The notes beneath the pieces were generated by a model. It was not told the DNA's origin, made no database searches, and worked only from the letters and a program-made list of their open reading frames with translations. 64,000 nucleotides of DNA from NCBI GenBank assembly GCA_029782025.1, contig JAKOVR010000052.1, forward strand, positions 1 to 64,000, given 5' to 3'. Each line of letters opens with the position of its first letter. The first letter of the stretch is position 1. This DNA is from Actinomycetes bacterium (GTDB taxonomy: Bacteria; Actinomycetota; Acidimicrobiia; Acidimicrobiales; Acidimicrobilacustridaceae). Of the stretch, positions 15,901 through 26,587 are shown piece after piece. Both the position numbers and the translations under genes were made by a program.

Positions 15901-18900
15901 ATGGGTTCAACCCCCCGCGTCCGACGTACCGGTACCCCGGCCAAACTGGCCCGTTCCGCACGTCACGACTCGTCAGTCCCCGGGCGTACGCGTGCGCTCC
16001 GGCGTCGGATCACAAGCGTCGGGGTCGCGGCCAGCCACGTGCTCGCGCTCATCGGGATCACCACGCTCACGTCATCGACACCGGCAGCGGCGGGGCCGGC
16101 GCCGGTGATGTTCGGCTACGTGCCATTGCCCGCCGACCAGTTCGCCACCACCATGGCCACGATCAGCGCGAGCCAGGCCACGGTGTCGGGTACCACGATC
16201 GACTTCACCGTTGGCATCACCAACGCCGGTGCCGGCGCGATCATGTACTACGACGACTGGGAAGACGGCTATGAGGCCGACATCGCCAACCCGGTGCAAG
16301 CAACGACGCTCATCTTCGGTGACGGCAACGGGGCCAACGGCAACGCCGCGACCTTCTGCTCGACGTGCGCCGGCGACCTGCTGCCGGCGGGTGCGGCGTT
16401 GGTGATGCGCAACAACGTCACGACGCCACGCGGAGGGTCCCCGGCCACCGGCATCTTCGACGGGCGGGACAAGGTGGCGTCGACCCGAGGGTTCGCCCTC
16501 ACCGCCGGCGGCTTCGCCACCAATGTCGGGTCGCTTCTCGCCAGCGTCGTGTCCTCGTATGACACGAGCAAATACGGGTACGACTTCGTGGCCCCGGTCG
16601 GTGAGGACACCGCCGTGCCGGCGAGCACGTCGAACGCCAACGCCTACGCCGGGTTGTTCGTCCAGGCATCGCAGGACAACACCGCCGTCACGATCGACAC
16701 GAACGCCGACGGTGCCGCCGACGTGACGCAGACGATCAACGCAGGACAGGTGGTCCACGTCAACGGAACCGTGCTGGAGGGCGCGACCGTCCACGCGACC
16801 AAGCCGGTCCAGGTGCACGAGGCCACGGGTGACACCACCGCCTCCTACGAGTCGCGCTGGTACACGCTCTTTCCGAACAACCTCCTGTCGAACCAGTACA
16901 TGAGCCCGGTCGGCTCGGCCACCGCGAACTACCGCACCGTCAACTACCTGTACAACCCCAACAACGCGGCCATCACCGTCACGCCCACCTGTGGCCGATC
17001 GGTGAACGACGGCGCCACCACCAGCGGCAGCCCGACGGTCACGTCGGCCACCGCCAACTTCGTCAACGCCGACGTCGGCTCGCTCATCGGTGGAGCAGGC
17101 ATCCCGGCCGGCGCGCGGATCACCGCTCGCACCAACGCCACGACGGTCACCATCAGCGCCAACGCCACCGCCACCGCGACCGGGGTCGCCCTGTCGGTGG
17201 GCTGTCCGGCCCCGATCAACATCCCGGCCAACTCGGGCGTGTCGTTCATGTCGCCCAACGGCCTCGCGGTCTCGTTCCAGTCGAACGGGCCCAACTTCGT
17301 TGCCGTCGCCGGCGTGGGCGCGCAATCGGGCGCCCTTCCCGGTGCCGGCACCGACGCCTCGTCGAACTGGGACTGGGGGTACACCCTCACGCCGGTCACC
17401 CTCCTCACCACCCAGGTCGTGATCGGCTTCGCCCCTGGGAACTCGAACCTCAACCCGAGCCTCCCGGCGGGGAACCGCGACGACGATCCCGTTTGGATCA
17501 CGACCCTGACCCCCACGACGCTTCACGTCGACTTCGATGGGGACCCGGCCACCGGCGCGATCGCTGGCGCCGACTGCTTCGGCGCCAACCACGACCAGGA
17601 CATCGTCGTGGGCGCAGGTCTCACGTCGACCCGGATCTTCGACAACACCGACGGCACCATGACCGGCGCGCGCATCTACACCTGTGACGGCACGAAGATC
17701 TCCGGTGCGTGGGGTGAGGACTCGGCCAATGCCCCGTTCGGCACCCCCGGCTTCGACGCCGGCTACACCGTCATCCCCACCACCACCATGGTGGTCAACA
17801 AGAGCGGTGCGGTGGTGACCGACACCAACGGCGACGGTCGGCTCAGCCCGGGCGACATCATCACCTATGACATCTCGATTTCGGATGCCGGGAGCTTGGC
17901 GTTCACCAACGTCAACGCCCAGGACACGATTCCGGCCGGCACCCAGTACGTCGCGGACTCGACCAACTTCGACGACGGGTCGATCACGCACATCCCCGAC
18001 GACGTGGTTCCTCCCGCGGCGACGACCTTCCCGCTCGACGAGACCGGCGCCGGTGTCCCTGGCGGCGGTGGCGTCGCGGCGGGCGCCACGGTCCATTTCA
18101 CCTTCTCGGCGCTCGTACTCGATCCCTACCAGGCGTCCGGCACGATCCTGCACAACACGGCATGCGGGTCCGCGACCGAAGCGAGCAACTGCGGGTCGGT
18201 CGACACCCCATTGACCAATTCGGACCTGTCGCTCACGAAGAGCGTGACGAGCGCGGCAACGTTCGTCGGCACGAACGCGACCTTCCGTGTTTCGGTGACG
18301 AACGCCGGCCCTGACACGGCGACCGGCGTGGAGGTCACGGACCTCCTCCCCGCAGGGCTCACCTACGTCTCCGATACCCCGTCGCAGGGCTCGTACGACA
18401 GCGGCACCGGGGTGTGGGCAGTCGGTTCCCTGGCTGGGAGCGCGACCGCGACCCTTGACATCACGGTGCAGGTGAACGCCTCGAGCGTCGACAACTTCGC
18501 CCAGGTCACGAGGGCGCAGGCCGCCGATCCCGACTCGCAGCCGGCGGAGAACCCGCTCGGCCCGGGCAACCCGCCCGACCAGGATGATGAGGCTGTCGCC
18601 ACCGTCACGGCGGCGCCGGTCGCGGACCTCGCCATCAGCAAGACCGATGGTGGGGCCACCACGACACCCGGTGGCACGGTGACGTACACGCTCACCGTGA
18701 GCAACTCCGGCGGCGCCGACGCCACGGGAGCGGTCATCTCCGAGACCGTGCCCGCGAATTCGACGTTCAACGCTGGCGCGTCGTCCGCCGGCTGGACATG
18801 CTCTCCGGACAACAACGCCGGCTCGACCTGCACGAACACCGTCGGTACCGTGACGTCGGGTGGCACCGTGTCCAGCACGTTCGCCGTCACCGTCGCGAAC

Positions 18901-21900
18901 CCGGTGCCCACTGGCACCACGCAGGTGACCAACACCGCGACCGTCTCGGATGACGGCAGCCACGGGGTGGATCCCACCCCGGGCAACAACACGAGCTCGG
19001 ACAACACACCGATCACCACCGCGATGGATATCAGCGTGGTGAAGTCCGACGGCGGCGCGACTGCCACCCCCGGCTCCACCGTGACCTACTCCATCACCGC
19101 GACCAACGGCGGGAACGTCGGCGTCACCGGGGTCGTTCTCACCGAGACCGTTCCCGCCAACTCGACGTTCAATGCTGGCGCCTCGTCCGCGGGTTGGGCG
19201 TGCTTGCCGAACAACAATGCTGGCTCCACCTGCACGCTCACCGTCGGTGGATTGGCCGGCGGCGGCAGCAGCGCCGGCTTCAATTTCGCCGTCACGGTGG
19301 CGAACCCGGTCCCGGCCGGAATGACCCAGCTGAGCAACACCGTCACCATCGCCGACGACGGCGCCAACGGCGCCGACGGGACCCCGGGCAACAACACGTC
19401 GACCGACACCACGCCCGTCACCGCCAGCCCGGACTTGACCATCACCAAGTCCGACGGTGGGGCCTCCGCCACCCCCGGCGGCACGACCAGCTACACGCTC
19501 AGCTACCAGAACGTGGGCGACCAGGACGCCACTGGTGTGGTGATCACGGAAACCGTGCCGACCGACACGACGTTCAACGCGGCCGCGTCGTCCGCGGGCT
19601 GGGTGTGCGTGCCGGACACCAATGCCGGATCCACGTGCACGATCACCATCGGCTCGGTGGCCGCGGGCGCGCCGATCGCGACCCGAACCTTCGCGGTGGC
19701 CGTCGCCGATCCGTTGGCGGCAGGCGTGTCGCAGATCTCCAACACGGCAACCATCGCCGATGACGGCGCCAACGGCGCCGATCCTTCGCCGGCCAACAAC
19801 GTGGCAACCGACACCACGCCCGTGGACGCCGCACCCGACCTGTCGATCGTGAAGTCCGACGGCGGAGCATCCACGACCCCGGGCGGCACGGTCACCTACT
19901 CCTTGCAGGTGACCAACAGTGGCAACCAGGGCGCGACCGGTGTCGTGGTCACGGAAACCGTGCCGTCGAACACGACCTTCAACCCGGGACTTTCGAGCGC
20001 CGGCTGGACCTGCGCGCCCGACGGAAACGCCGGCTCCATCTGCACCAACACCATCGGCGCGCTGTCGGGCGCCGGCGCGACGACGACCCTCGACTTCGGT
20101 CTGACCGTGGCGAATCTCATCCCCGCCGGGGTCAACCAGGTGGCGAACACGGCCAGCGTTGCCGACGACGGCGGTAATGGCCCTGACCCGACACCGGGTG
20201 ACAACACCAGCTCCGATACGACCCCGATCACCACCGCGCTCGACCTGACCATCACAAAGTCCGACGGCGGGGCCACGACGACGCCGGGCGGTACCGTGAT
20301 CTACACGCTCGACTACGCCAACGACGGCAACGTCGGTGCGACGGGTGTGGTGCTCACCGAGACCGTTCCCGCCAACTCGACGTTCGACCCGGGTTCCTCG
20401 ACGGCAGGGTGGTCGTGCCTGCCGGACGACAATGCTGGCTCGACCTGCACGCTGACCGTTGGTGCCCTGGCCGGTGGCGGAGCGAGCGGCACGGCGACGT
20501 TCGCCGTCGCCGTGGTGAACCCGGTGCCGGCCGGGACCACACAGATCTCGAACACCGTGCTGGTAGGCGACGATGGTGCCAACGGTGCCGATGCCAACCC
20601 GGCCAACAACACGGCCAGCGATACCACGCCGGTGACGGCTGATCCGGACGTGGTGGTGTCGAAGACCGATGGTGGTGTGACGACGACGCCGGGTGGGACG
20701 GTCGCCTACACGATCACGTACACGAACAACGGTGACGAGGACGCGACGGGGGTGTCGTTGGTGGAGACGGTGCCGGCGAACACGACGTTCGATGCCGCGG
20801 GGTCGACGGCGGGTTGGGGTTGTGTGCCGAACGGCAACGCCGGTAGCACCTGCACGCTCACGATTGCTGGCCCGATCGCCGGTGGCGGCGGCAACGGATC
20901 CGCGACGTTCGCGGTGACGGTCGACAACCCGCTGCCCGGAGGCGTGACCCAGATCGCCAACGCGGTGGTGGCCGACTTCCCGTGCTCGACGGGCACCTGT
21001 ACGAGTCCGCCCGGGACCGACACCACGCCGGTGACGTCGGATCCGAACATCACGGTGTCGAAGACCGATGGTGGGATCACGACGACGCCGGGTGCGACGG
21101 TGCCTTACGCGATCACGTACACGAACAACGGCAACGCGGCTGCGGCGTCGGTCACGTTGACCGAGACGGTGCCGGCGAACACGACGTTCGATGCCGCGGG
21201 GTCGACGGCGGGTTGGGGTTGTGCGCCGAACGGCAACGCCGGTAGCACCTGCACGCTCACGATTGCTGGCCCGATCGCCGGTGGCGGCGGCAACGGATCC
21301 GCGACGTTCGCGGTGACGGTCGACAACCCGCTGCCCGCGGGGGTCACGCAGTTGACCAACGCGGTGGTGGCCGACTTCCCGTGCTCGACGGGCACCTGCA
21401 CGAGCCCGCCCGGGACCGACACCACCCCGGTCACCTCGGCGCCCGACCTGTCGATCGTGAAGAGCGACGGCGGCGCGTCGACCACCCCCGGCGGCACCGT
21501 GGTGTACGGCCTCACGGTCACCAACAACGGCACCATCGCCGCTACGGGTGTGACGGTCAACGAGACGGTGCCGGCGAACTCCACCTTCAACGCGGGCGCC
21601 TCGACCCTTGGCTGGACCTGCGCGCCGAACAACAACGCGGGCTCCACGTGCACCTTCGACGCCGGCACGCTCTCCGGTGGTGGCGCCTCGACAGTGGTGA
21701 ACTTCGCCGTGACGGTCGATACCCCGATTCCTGGAGGCGTGACCCAGATCGCCAACACCGCCGTCGTCACCGACGACGGCGACAACGGCACCGATCCGAC
21801 GCCGGACGACAACACCAGCTCCGACAGCACGCCGATCGTGTCGGCGGTCGATCTGACGGTCAGCAAGTCCGATGGCGGTGCGGCCACGACGCCCGGCGGC

Positions 21901-24900
21901 ACCGTCGTCTACACGATCGGTTTCAGCAACGACGGCAACGTCGGAGCTACGGGTGTGGTACTCACCGAGACGGTGCCGGCGAACAGCACGTTCGATTCGG
22001 GATCGTCGTCACCGGGGTGGACGTGCTCGCCCGACAACAACGCCGGTTCCACCTGCACGCTGAACGTCGGCAGCTTCGGCGCCGGCAGCCTGTCGGTGGC
22101 GACCTTCGGGGTGACCACGGTGAGCCCGCTCCCGATCGGGGTCACCCAGCTCTCCAATACCGTGACGATCAGCGATGACGGCACGAGTGGCCCGGATGCC
22201 AACCCGACCAACAACACCTCGACCGATACCACGCCGATCACGGCGGCTCCGAACATCGTGGTCAGCAAGGACGACGGCGGCATCACGGCGCAACCTGGCG
22301 GCTCGGTCGATTACGCGATCCAGTACACGAACAGCGGCGACCAGGACGTGGCCGGCGTCGTGATCCACGAAACCGTCCCCGACCACACCACGTTCAATCC
22401 CGGTGGTTCGACCGCGGGCTGGACCTGTGTGCCGGACAACAGCGCCACTGCGGCCTGCACGCTGGCCATCGCCGGCACGATCGCCGGCAACGGTGGCTCT
22501 GGTGTCGTGCACTTCGTGGTCACGGTCGACAACCCGCTTCCTGCCGGCGTCACCCAGCTCACCAACGCCGTGACCGGCACGTGGCCCTGCGTCACCAGCA
22601 CCTGTCCGAGCCCGCCCGGAACGGACACCACGCCATTGAGCTTCGCCCCTGACCTCAGCGTCACGAAGGACGACAGCGGTGTCAGCGTGGCGGCCGGCGG
22701 GTCGGTGGCGTACACGATCACCTACGCCAACAACGGCAACATCGCATCCACCAACGTCACGCTCACCGAGACGGTGCCCGCCAACACCGCCTTCAACAGT
22801 GGAGCCTCGACCGCGGGCTGGGTGTGCGCACCCGACAACTCTGCCGGCGCCACGTGCACCCTGAACGTGGGCACAGTGCCCGGCGGGGGTGCCGGTGGCA
22901 CCGCCACCTTCGCAGTCACCGTGGATTCGCCGCTGGCCGGCGCGGTCACCCAGATCGACAACACGGTCACCATCGACGACGACCACGACAACGGCGACGA
23001 CCCGAACCCCGACGACAACACCGGCACCGATGCCACGCCGGTCGTCCAGAGCCTGATCGGCGACACGGTCTTCCTCGACCTGGACGGCAACGGCGTGCAG
23101 GACCCGGGCGACACCGGCCTGGACGGCGTCACCGTCACGCTCCTGCAGGACGCCGACAACAATGGATCGTACGAGACCACGGTCGGCACCACGGTCACGG
23201 CCGGTGGCGGGCTCTACTCGTTCACGAGCCTCCCGCCCGGTGTGTACCGAGCGGTCGTGACCGTGCCGGCCGGGTTCAGCAACTCCACGCCGACGCAGGT
23301 CGATCACACGTCGGCGGCCGACGAGGTGTTCGCCGATGCCGACTTCGGCATCCTCGGTGCCACCATCGGCGACCATGTGTTCCGCGACTCGGTCGTCAAC
23401 GGCGTGTTCGACAACGGCAGCGACAGCAACCTGGTCGGCGCCACGGTCGAGCTCCACAGCAGCGGCGGTGCCCTGCTCCAGACCACTGTCACCGACGGCA
23501 ACGGCGACTACCACTTCCGTGGGCTCCCGGCCGGGGACTACAACGTCACGTTCGTCCCGCCGGCGGGCATGGTCTTCACCCGACCCAACGCCACGTCCGA
23601 CAACCTCGACTCGGACGCCAACGTCCTCGACGGCACCACCGGCGTGTTCAGCGTGGCGGCAGGTGCCACCAACAACGACATGGACGCAGGCCTGTACTTC
23701 CCGACCGATTTCTCCGGCAAGGTCTACCAAGACCTGAACAACAACGGCGCGGTCGATCCCGGTGAGGCAGGCATCCCTGGCGCGACGATCACGATCACCG
23801 GTACCGACGACCTCGGCAACCCGGTCAATGTGTCGACCACGACCAACGGCAGCGGCGACTGGGCCCTCACCGTCCGGACCGGCACCTATACGATCACCGA
23901 GACGCAACCGGCGGGCTTCCTCGACGGCAAGGACACCGTCGGCGCCCAGGGCGGAACCCCCTCGAACGACCAGTTCAGCAACATCGTCCTCGGCGAGGGC
24001 AACCCTGGATCCGGGTACCTCTTCGGTGAGGTGCCGCCATCGTCCTTCGCCGGCACCGTCTTCGACGACGCCGATGGCGACGGCACCCAGGACCCGGGCG
24101 ATCCCGGCATTCCTGGCGCCACCGTCACCCTCACCGGCACCGATTGGAACGGCAACCCGGTCAACACCTCGACCGGCACCGACGGCTCCGGCGTGTTCAC
24201 CTTCGCGAACCTGCTCCCGGGCACCTACACGATCACCGAGACCCAGCCTGGTGGCTTCGTCGACGGCCGTGACACCGTCGGATCCGTTCCGGGCACGCTC
24301 GGCAACGACGTCGTGTCCTCGATCAGCCTCCCGGTGGGCACCTCGGCAACGGGCTACACCTTCGCCGAGCTCCGTACCGGCTCCATCGGCGATCGGGTCT
24401 GGAGCGACACGAGCGGCGACGGCATCCAGGATCCCGGCGAGGGCAACCTGCCCAACGTCACCGTGAACCTCAGCGGCACCGACGTGCTCGGCAATGCAGT
24501 GAACCAGTCGACCACGACCAACGCGTCAGGCATCTACAGCTTCACCAACCTGGTGGCCGGCTCCTACACGGTCACGGTCGACACGGCCACGACGCCTCCG
24601 GGATCGACCTCCACGACCACGAACCCGCGGCCGGTCACCCTCGACGAGGGCGAGTTGAACACCGACACCGACTTCGGCTTCGCGCCGGCGCCGCCTCCCA
24701 CGGGCGCCATCGGTGACACCGTGTGGAGCGACACGAACGGGAACGGCTCCCAGGACCCGGGTGAGCCGGGCCTCGGAGGCGTACTCGTCACCCTCCTCCA
24801 GGACGCCGATTCGAACGGCAGCTACGAGACCACGGTGACCTCGGCGATCTCGAGCGGCGCTGGCACCTATGGCTTCCCGGGGCTGCCAGCCGGTCTGTAC

Positions 24901-26574
24901 CGGGTCGTCGTCACGCCGCCGTCGGGCCTCGCCAACACGACACCCACCACCGTCGATGTGAACCTCGGGGCCAACGCGGTGCGCAACGACGTCGACTTCG
25001 GTTTCCAGCCGCCGCCGCCGCCGGCTCCCGGTACGATCGGCGACACGGTGTTCAGCGACACCAACGGGAACGGCGTCCAGGATCCGGGTGAGCCCGGGGT
25101 CGTCGGGGCGACGGTGACGTTGCGCCAGGACACGAACAACGACGGCATCTACGAAACCGTCGGCGCCACCCAGATCTCCGGAGCCAACGGCGCCTATTCG
25201 TTCGGCAACCTCCCGCCGGGCCAGTACCAGGTCGTGCTCACGGTGCCCAACGGACAGAACCCGACCACGCCGACGTCGATCGCCGTGCCGCTGATCTCAG
25301 GCCAATCGGTCGACACCGCTGACTTCGGTGTGCGGGCCACGCCTGCCCCGACCGGCACGATCGGTGACTTCGTGTGGAGCGACAACGACGGCGATGGCGT
25401 GCAGGATCCGGGTGAGCCCGGCCTGGACAACATCACGGTCACCCTCCGCCAGGACACCAACGGCGACGGTACCTACGAGACCACCGTGGGTACCACGACC
25501 ACGGACGCCAGCGGCAACTACAGCTTCGCCAACCTGCCGCCGGGCTCGTACTCCGTGGCGGTCACCACGGGCGGGCTCAGCCCGACCACCAGCCCGGTCG
25601 TCCTGGTGCCCCTGTCGGGCGGCGATGCGGTCGACACGGCTGACTTCGGTCTCAACGACGCGGAGCCGCCCGCCGGCTCGATCGGCGACCGCGTGTGGAG
25701 CGACATCGACCGTGACACCGTCCAAGACGGGACCGAGCCCGGGCTCAACGGCGTGACCGTCACCCTCTTCGAGGACAGCGACGGCGACGGCACCTATGAG
25801 ACCACTGTGGCGACCACGACCACGTCCGGCAACGGCAACTACGACTTCATCAACCTGCCGCCCGGTCGCTATCTCACCGTCGTGACCCCGCCGACCGGCA
25901 TGTCACCGACCACCACCGGCTCGGTGGCCACCATCCTGGCCCCGAACCAGGTCGTCACCGACACCGACTTCGGCCTGGCTACGCCGCCGCAACAGCCGTT
26001 CGACCTCCAGCTGGACAAGAGCGCAGACGGCAGCCCGGTCGCCGGCGGGAACGTCGTGTGGCATCTGGCGATCCGCAACAACGGCATCGTCGCCACGCCG
26101 AACCCGATCGTCGTGACCGACGTGTTGCCCAACGGACTCACCTACGTGAGCTTCACCGGCACGGGCTGGAGTTGTGCGGCCAACGGTCAGACCGTGACCT
26201 GCACGCTGCCGCAATCGCTTCCGGTCAACGGGTCGAGCGACCTCCGGATCAGCACCCAGATCACGGCCGATCCCGGGACTGTCATCACCAACAACGCGTC
26301 GGTCTCGGCGGCCGGCGTCGAGCTCACCCTGGCGAACAACGCCGACGCCGCGGCGGTCACCATCGTGGCGGCGCCGACCACCACGACCACGAGCACCACC
26401 CAGCCCACACCGACCACGGTGCCGGTGACGCCGCTGCCGGTCACTGGCTCCAACTCGTCGACCCGCCTGGCGTGGATCGGCCTGCTGCTGCTCGGCATGG
26501 GTGGTCTCCTCCTGCTCGCCCGTGCCAGGATCGAGCAGCGCATCAGCCGGGAGGATCGCCGGTCTGTGATCTGA
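15901..26574 (+). CDS. Giant LPXTG-anchored surface protein with DUF11 and SdrD_B repeats
   Basis: A 3557-residue exported adhesin-like protein. A long Arg-rich signal peptide ends near residue 63 (STPAAAG). Residues 64 to about 630 form an N-terminal beta-rich domain (SRWYTLFPNNLLSNQYMSPVG and similar). After one more divergent unit, twelve DUF11-type modules of about 130 residues run from residue 775 to 2384 (DLSIVKSDGG...TPGGTVTY...ETVPANSTF...AGWTC...NAGSTC pattern). Nine SdrD_B modules follow from about 2385 (IGDTVFxDxxGNGVQDPGEPGL...YSFxNLPPGxY), with Ca2+-binding-like DxDGDG loops, then a last DUF11 module from 3367. A Thr/Pro linker leads to LPVTG at 3512-3516, a hydrophobic helix and an Arg-containing tail, the sortase signal. 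Each DUF11 module has paired Cys that may form disulfides. Expected role: cell-wall-anchored stalk for adhesion or cell contact. Confidence 0.9.
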   Translation: MGSTPRVRRTGTPAKLARSARHDSSVPGRTRALRRRITSVGVAASHVLALIGITTLTSSTPAAAGPAPVMFGYVPLPADQFATTMATISASQATVSGTTIDFTVGITNAGAGAIMYYDDWEDGYEADIANPVQATTLIFGDGNGANGNAATFCSTCAGDLLPAGAALVMRNNVTTPRGGSPATGIFDGRDKVASTRGFALTAGGFATNVGSLLASVVSSYDTSKYGYDFVAPVGEDTAVPASTSNANAYAGLFVQASQDNTAVTIDTNADGAADVTQTINAGQVVHVNGTVLEGATVHATKPVQVHEATGDTTASYESRWYTLFPNNLLSNQYMSPVGSATANYRTVNYLYNPNNAAITVTPTCGRSVNDGATTSGSPTVTSATANFVNADVGSLIGGAGIPAGARITARTNATTVTISANATATATGVALSVGCPAPINIPANSGVSFMSPNGLAVSFQSNGPNFVAVAGVGAQSGALPGAGTDASSNWDWGYTLTPVTLLTTQVVIGFAPGNSNLNPSLPAGNRDDDPVWITTLTPTTLHVDFDGDPATGAIAGADCFGANHDQDIVVGAGLTSTRIFDNTDGTMTGARIYTCDGTKISGAWGEDSANAPFGTPGFDAGYTVIPTTTMVVNKSGAVVTDTNGDGRLSPGDIITYDISISDAGSLAFTNVNAQDTIPAGTQYVADSTNFDDGSITHIPDDVVPPAATTFPLDETGAGVPGGGGVAAGATVHFTFSALVLDPYQASGTILHNTACGSATEASNCGSVDTPLTNSDLSLTKSVTSAATFVGTNATFRVSVTNAGPDTATGVEVTDLLPAGLTYVSDTPSQGSYDSGTGVWAVGSLAGSATATLDITVQVNASSVDNFAQVTRAQAADPDSQPAENPLGPGNPPDQDDEAVATVTAAPVADLAISKTDGGATTTPGGTVTYTLTVSNSGGADATGAVISETVPANSTFNAGASSAGWTCSPDNNAGSTCTNTVGTVTSGGTVSSTFAVTVANPVPTGTTQVTNTATVSDDGSHGVDPTPGNNTSSDNTPITTAMDISVVKSDGGATATPGSTVTYSITATNGGNVGVTGVVLTETVPANSTFNAGASSAGWACLPNNNAGSTCTLTVGGLAGGGSSAGFNFAVTVANPVPAGMTQLSNTVTIADDGANGADGTPGNNTSTDTTPVTASPDLTITKSDGGASATPGGTTSYTLSYQNVGDQDATGVVITETVPTDTTFNAAASSAGWVCVPDTNAGSTCTITIGSVAAGAPIATRTFAVAVADPLAAGVSQISNTATIADDGANGADPSPANNVATDTTPVDAAPDLSIVKSDGGASTTPGGTVTYSLQVTNSGNQGATGVVVTETVPSNTTFNPGLSSAGWTCAPDGNAGSICTNTIGALSGAGATTTLDFGLTVANLIPAGVNQVANTASVADDGGNGPDPTPGDNTSSDTTPITTALDLTITKSDGGATTTPGGTVIYTLDYANDGNVGATGVVLTETVPANSTFDPGSSTAGWSCLPDDNAGSTCTLTVGALAGGGASGTATFAVAVVNPVPAGTTQISNTVLVGDDGANGADANPANNTASDTTPVTADPDVVVSKTDGGVTTTPGGTVAYTITYTNNGDEDATGVSLVETVPANTTFDAAGSTAGWGCVPNGNAGSTCTLTIAGPIAGGGGNGSATFAVTVDNPLPGGVTQIANAVVADFPCSTGTCTSPPGTDTTPVTSDPNITVSKTDGGITTTPGATVPYAITYTNNGNAAAASVTLTETVPANTTFDAAGSTAGWGCAPNGNAGSTCTLTIAGPIAGGGGNGSATFAVTVDNPLPAGVTQLTNAVVADFPCSTGTCTSPPGTDTTPVTSAPDLSIVKSDGGASTTPGGTVVYGLTVTNNGTIAATGVTVNETVPANSTFNAGASTLGWTCAPNNNAGSTCTFDAGTLSGGGASTVVNFAVTVDTPIPGGVTQIANTAVVTDDGDNGTDPTPDDNTSSDSTPIVSAVDLTVSKSDGGAATTPGGTVVYTIGFSNDGNVGATGVVLTETVPANSTFDSGSSSPGWTCSPDNNAGSTCTLNVGSFGAGSLSVATFGVTTVSPLPIGVTQLSNTVTISDDGTSGPDANPTNNTSTDTTPITAAPNIVVSKDDGGITAQPGGSVDYAIQYTNSGDQDVAGVVIHETVPDHTTFNPGGSTAGWTCVPDNSATAACTLAIAGTIAGNGGSGVVHFVVTVDNPLPAGVTQLTNAVTGTWPCVTSTCPSPPGTDTTPLSFAPDLSVTKDDSGVSVAAGGSVAYTITYANNGNIASTNVTLTETVPANTAFNSGASTAGWVCAPDNSAGATCTLNVGTVPGGGAGGTATFAVTVDSPLAGAVTQIDNTVTIDDDHDNGDDPNPDDNTGTDATPVVQSLIGDTVFLDLDGNGVQDPGDTGLDGVTVTLLQDADNNGSYETTVGTTVTAGGGLYSFTSLPPGVYRAVVTVPAGFSNSTPTQVDHTSAADEVFADADFGILGATIGDHVFRDSVVNGVFDNGSDSNLVGATVELHSSGGALLQTTVTDGNGDYHFRGLPAGDYNVTFVPPAGMVFTRPNATSDNLDSDANVLDGTTGVFSVAAGATNNDMDAGLYFPTDFSGKVYQDLNNNGAVDPGEAGIPGATITITGTDDLGNPVNVSTTTNGSGDWALTVRTGTYTITETQPAGFLDGKDTVGAQGGTPSNDQFSNIVLGEGNPGSGYLFGEVPPSSFAGTVFDDADGDGTQDPGDPGIPGATVTLTGTDWNGNPVNTSTGTDGSGVFTFANLLPGTYTITETQPGGFVDGRDTVGSVPGTLGNDVVSSISLPVGTSATGYTFAELRTGSIGDRVWSDTSGDGIQDPGEGNLPNVTVNLSGTDVLGNAVNQSTTTNASGIYSFTNLVAGSYTVTVDTATTPPGSTSTTTNPRPVTLDEGELNTDTDFGFAPAPPPTGAIGDTVWSDTNGNGSQDPGEPGLGGVLVTLLQDADSNGSYETTVTSAISSGAGTYGFPGLPAGLYRVVVTPPSGLANTTPTTVDVNLGANAVRNDVDFGFQPPPPPAPGTIGDTVFSDTNGNGVQDPGEPGVVGATVTLRQDTNNDGIYETVGATQISGANGAYSFGNLPPGQYQVVLTVPNGQNPTTPTSIAVPLISGQSVDTADFGVRATPAPTGTIGDFVWSDNDGDGVQDPGEPGLDNITVTLRQDTNGDGTYETTVGTTTTDASGNYSFANLPPGSYSVAVTTGGLSPTTSPVVLVPLSGGDAVDTADFGLNDAEPPAGSIGDRVWSDIDRDTVQDGTEPGLNGVTVTLFEDSDGDGTYETTVATTTTSGNGNYDFINLPPGRYLTVVTPPTGMSPTTTGSVATILAPNQVVTDTDFGLATPPQQPFDLQLDKSADGSPVAGGNVVWHLAIRNNGIVATPNPIVVTDVLPNGLTYVSFTGTGWSCAANGQTVTCTLPQSLPVNGSSDLRISTQITADPGTVITNNASVSAAGVELTLANNADAAAVTIVAAPTTTTTSTTQPTPTTVPVTPLPVTGSNSSTRLAWIGLLLLGMGGLLLLARARIEQRISREDRRSVI
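18625..23052 (+). repeat. Tandem array of about 400-base DUF11-coding repeats
   Basis: Eleven consecutive in-frame units begin at the D/N-x-x-x-x-K-x-D-x-G motif, each about 399-405 bases. A twelfth, more divergent unit precedes them from 18223. Repeats starting at 20647 and 21046 are nearly identical over their central part: 20764-20938 and 21163-21337 differ at one of 175 positions, pointing to a recent duplication or gene conversion. Confidence 0.85.
23053..25998 (+). repeat. Array of nine SdrD_B-coding repeats
   Basis: Nine units of about 320-350 bases encode B-type repeats with QDPGxxGL/IxG, YSFxNLPPGxY and ADFGx motifs. They are more divergent from each other than the DUF11 units, and the last four are the most regular, with proline-rich joints. 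Confidence 0.8.
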
Positions 26575-26587
26575 GGGGGACGTCTGC

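Noticed and set aside
16072-18963. 963-residue open frame on the minus strand under the giant surface protein
   Set aside because: It mirrors the GC-rich codon pattern of the plus-strand gene and its product is low-complexity Arg/Gly/Val/Asp without recognisable domains; the plus frame has a signal peptide, repeats and LPXTG.
18223-23052. Regular repeats considered as a CRISPR or minisatellite
   Set aside because: The units are about 400 bases, in phase with codons and encode a known protein module; there are no unique spacers.
22009-23907. 632-residue open frame on the minus strand
   Set aside because: A shadow of the DUF11 array; repeats on the coding strand create a repeated antisense translation without any family match.
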